The notes below the pieces were generated by a model. The model had not been told where the DNA came from. It did no database searches and worked only from the letters and a program-made list of their open reading frames with translations. A DNA stretch of 5,151 bases, taken from DASSRQ01 sp035701665. GTDB taxonomy: Bacteria > Vulcanimicrobiota > Vulcanimicrobiia > Vulcanimicrobiales > Vulcanimicrobiaceae. The stretch is taken from the NCBI GenBank assembly GCA_035701665.1, contig DASSRQ010000038.1, positions 1 through 5,151 of the forward strand, read 5' to 3'. Below, one piece after another: positions 4,199-5,151 of the stretch; the stretch's first letter is position 1, and each line of letters opens with the position of its first letter. A program made the translations under genes and the position numbers.

Positions 4199-5151
4199 TT
4201 GCGGCGGCCGTTTTATCTAACCGCCGCGCTTATTTTCGCGCTGCTTTGCGTTGCTGCAGCGGTCCGCTGGAACGTGTGGAGTTACGGCAGCGACACCGGC
4301 ACGTTCGCGCAGGCGATAGCCAACGCCGGTCATGGTTTTACCGACGGGTTGGAAGGCGGTTCGCACTTCCGGTTCCATTTTTCGCCGGTGCTGGCGCTGC
4401 TGTGGCCGTTCGTTGCAGCCGCGCGGACGCCGCTCGTACTGCAGTTCGTCCAGATCGTGCTCATCGTCGCCTCCGCGCTGCTGCTCGAGCGCCTCGTGCG
4501 TCCGTATGTTTCCGCCGCGTGGTCGCAGCGCATCGGTGTCTTGGCGCTGCTCTACCCGCCGCTGCTCGCCGGCGCGTTCTCTGAGTTTCACGAACTGGCA
4601 TTTTATCCGCCGCTGCTGCTCGCACTGTTGCTCGCAGCGGACCGCGCGCAGTGGTTGTGGTTCGCGCTCTGCGCGATCGTGCTTGTATGCGTTCGCGAAG
4701 ATGCGAGCGTCGATATCGTTCCGATCGGCATCGCACTCGCCGCAGCGGGTCTGGCAAAACGCACGACGCGGGAGCGCGGTCTACTGCTGTGGGAGCCGCG
4801 CGAACCCGAACGTCTCTTCATCGCTGGCGCAGGCCTGGCCGTTGCCGGAGCGGCGTCGCTTGCGGTGTACGGCGCGCTGATTCTTCCGCGTACCGGTCCG
4901 TGGGCGCCCTCGCATTTTTACGACTATCCGTTTGCTCACGGCCCGGTGCAAACAGCGCTCGCGATCTTCACGCATCCCGTCGCGCTGCTGGCTGCGGTCG
5001 TGACGCTCGGCCGCTTAACGTACGTGCTGGAAGCACTTCTGCCGCTGGCGTTACTGCCGCTTTTTTCGCGGTGGTCGCTGTTCGCGCTGCCCGCGTTTGC
5101 CGGCATCTTGTTGGCAAGCGACGCGAGCGTCTGGCGAATGGGCATGCACTA
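4199..5151 (+). CDS. DUF2079-family polytopic membrane protein (3' end outside window)
   Basis: The frame is open from 4190 to the right edge; 317 codons are visible. The start is taken as TTG at 4199, one base after the regulator's TGA. An in-frame TGA lies at 4187, there is no earlier start codon, and the first transmembrane helix (FYLTAALIFALLCVAAAV, 5-22) begins at once. DUF2079-like marks are SDTGTFAQAI (31-40), HFRFHFSPVLALLWPF (56-71), YPPLLAGAFSEFHELAFYPP (119-138), CVREDASVDI (164-173) and, near the edge, LPLALLPLF...LFALPAFAGILLASD (281-308). Hydrophobic stretches suggest about seven or eight membrane helices so far. DUF2079 proteins are predicted membrane proteins resembling GT-C glycosyltransferases, with acidic residues in the first periplasmic loop (here Asp32), but the reaction is unknown. 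No Shine-Dalgarno is visible, so translation probably depends on coupling to the regulator. Family call is good, start is moderate. Confidence 0.85.
   Translation, partial: MRRPFYLTAALIFALLCVAAAVRWNVWSYGSDTGTFAQAIANAGHGFTDGLEGGSHFRFHFSPVLALLWPFVAAARTPLVLQFVQIVLIVASALLLERLVRPYVSAAWSQRIGVLALLYPPLLAGAFSEFHELAFYPPLLLALLLAADRAQWLWFALCAIVLVCVREDASVDIVPIGIALAAAGLAKRTTRERGLLLWEPREPERLFIAGAGLAVAGAASLAVYGALILPRTGPWAPSHFYDYPFAHGPVQTALAIFTHPVALLAAVVTLGRLTYVLEALLPLALLPLFSRWSLFALPAFAGILLASDASVWRMGMH
4201..4227 (+). repeat. 7-bp inverted repeat over the first codons of the DUF2079 gene
   Basis: GCGGCGG (4201-4207) and CCGCCGC (4221-4227) form a 7-bp GC stem with a 13-base loop that begins inside the TTG start codon. 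In mRNA it would cover the start site unless ribosomes finishing the upstream gene open it, which fits translational coupling. It may also be incidental in GC-rich code. Confidence 0.4.

Noticed and set aside
4217..4591. Minus-strand and other plus-strand frames over the DUF2079 gene
   Set aside because: They are Arg/Ser/Ala-rich shadows; the hydrophobic frame from 4199 with family motifs is the real one.

Overview
This window reads as chromosomal DNA from a high-GC bacterium. The genes are tightly packed, strongly GC-biased at third codon positions, and partly joined by 1-4 base overlaps. The lineage cannot be fixed from this stretch. The mix (a short SPAAC-type lipoprotein, a TPR plus LuxR-type HTH regulator, a DUF2079 membrane protein and an isolated Dam-type methylase) would suit an under-sampled phylum such as Eremiobacterota, but that is only an impression. 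No transposase, integrase, CRISPR array or phage gene is present.

Left part (1-2142, mostly minus strand). The last 45 codons of a plus-strand msrB (methionine-R-sulfoxide reductase) enter from the left edge. They overlap, tail to tail, a minus-strand cluster that reads from right to left: tRNA-Thr(CGU), a HAD-superfamily hydrolase, a Dam-type adenine-N6 DNA methyltransferase and a 147-residue PD-(D/E)XK-type nuclease. HAD and methylase overlap by ATGA and methylase and nuclease by TGATG, so the three proteins look translationally coupled. Methylase plus nuclease is best read as a compact, possibly unusual, Type II restriction-modification system, with GATC as the leading candidate site.

Middle (2143-2676). 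About 300 bases without a gene hold several inverted repeats, including a terminator-like hairpin and a near-perfect dyad. These are followed by a very small lipoprotein gene (55 codons, good Shine-Dalgarno and lipobox) and then a strong stem-loop of intrinsic-terminator shape.

Right part (2677-5151, plus strand). A 506-residue cytoplasmic protein made of TPR-like helical repeats with a C-terminal LuxR/GerE-type DNA-binding domain comes first. One base after its stop begins a TTG-initiated polytopic membrane protein of the DUF2079 family, cut off by the window edge. These two probably form one transcription unit. The regulator starts only 12 bases after the stem-loop, which leaves its promoter unexplained.
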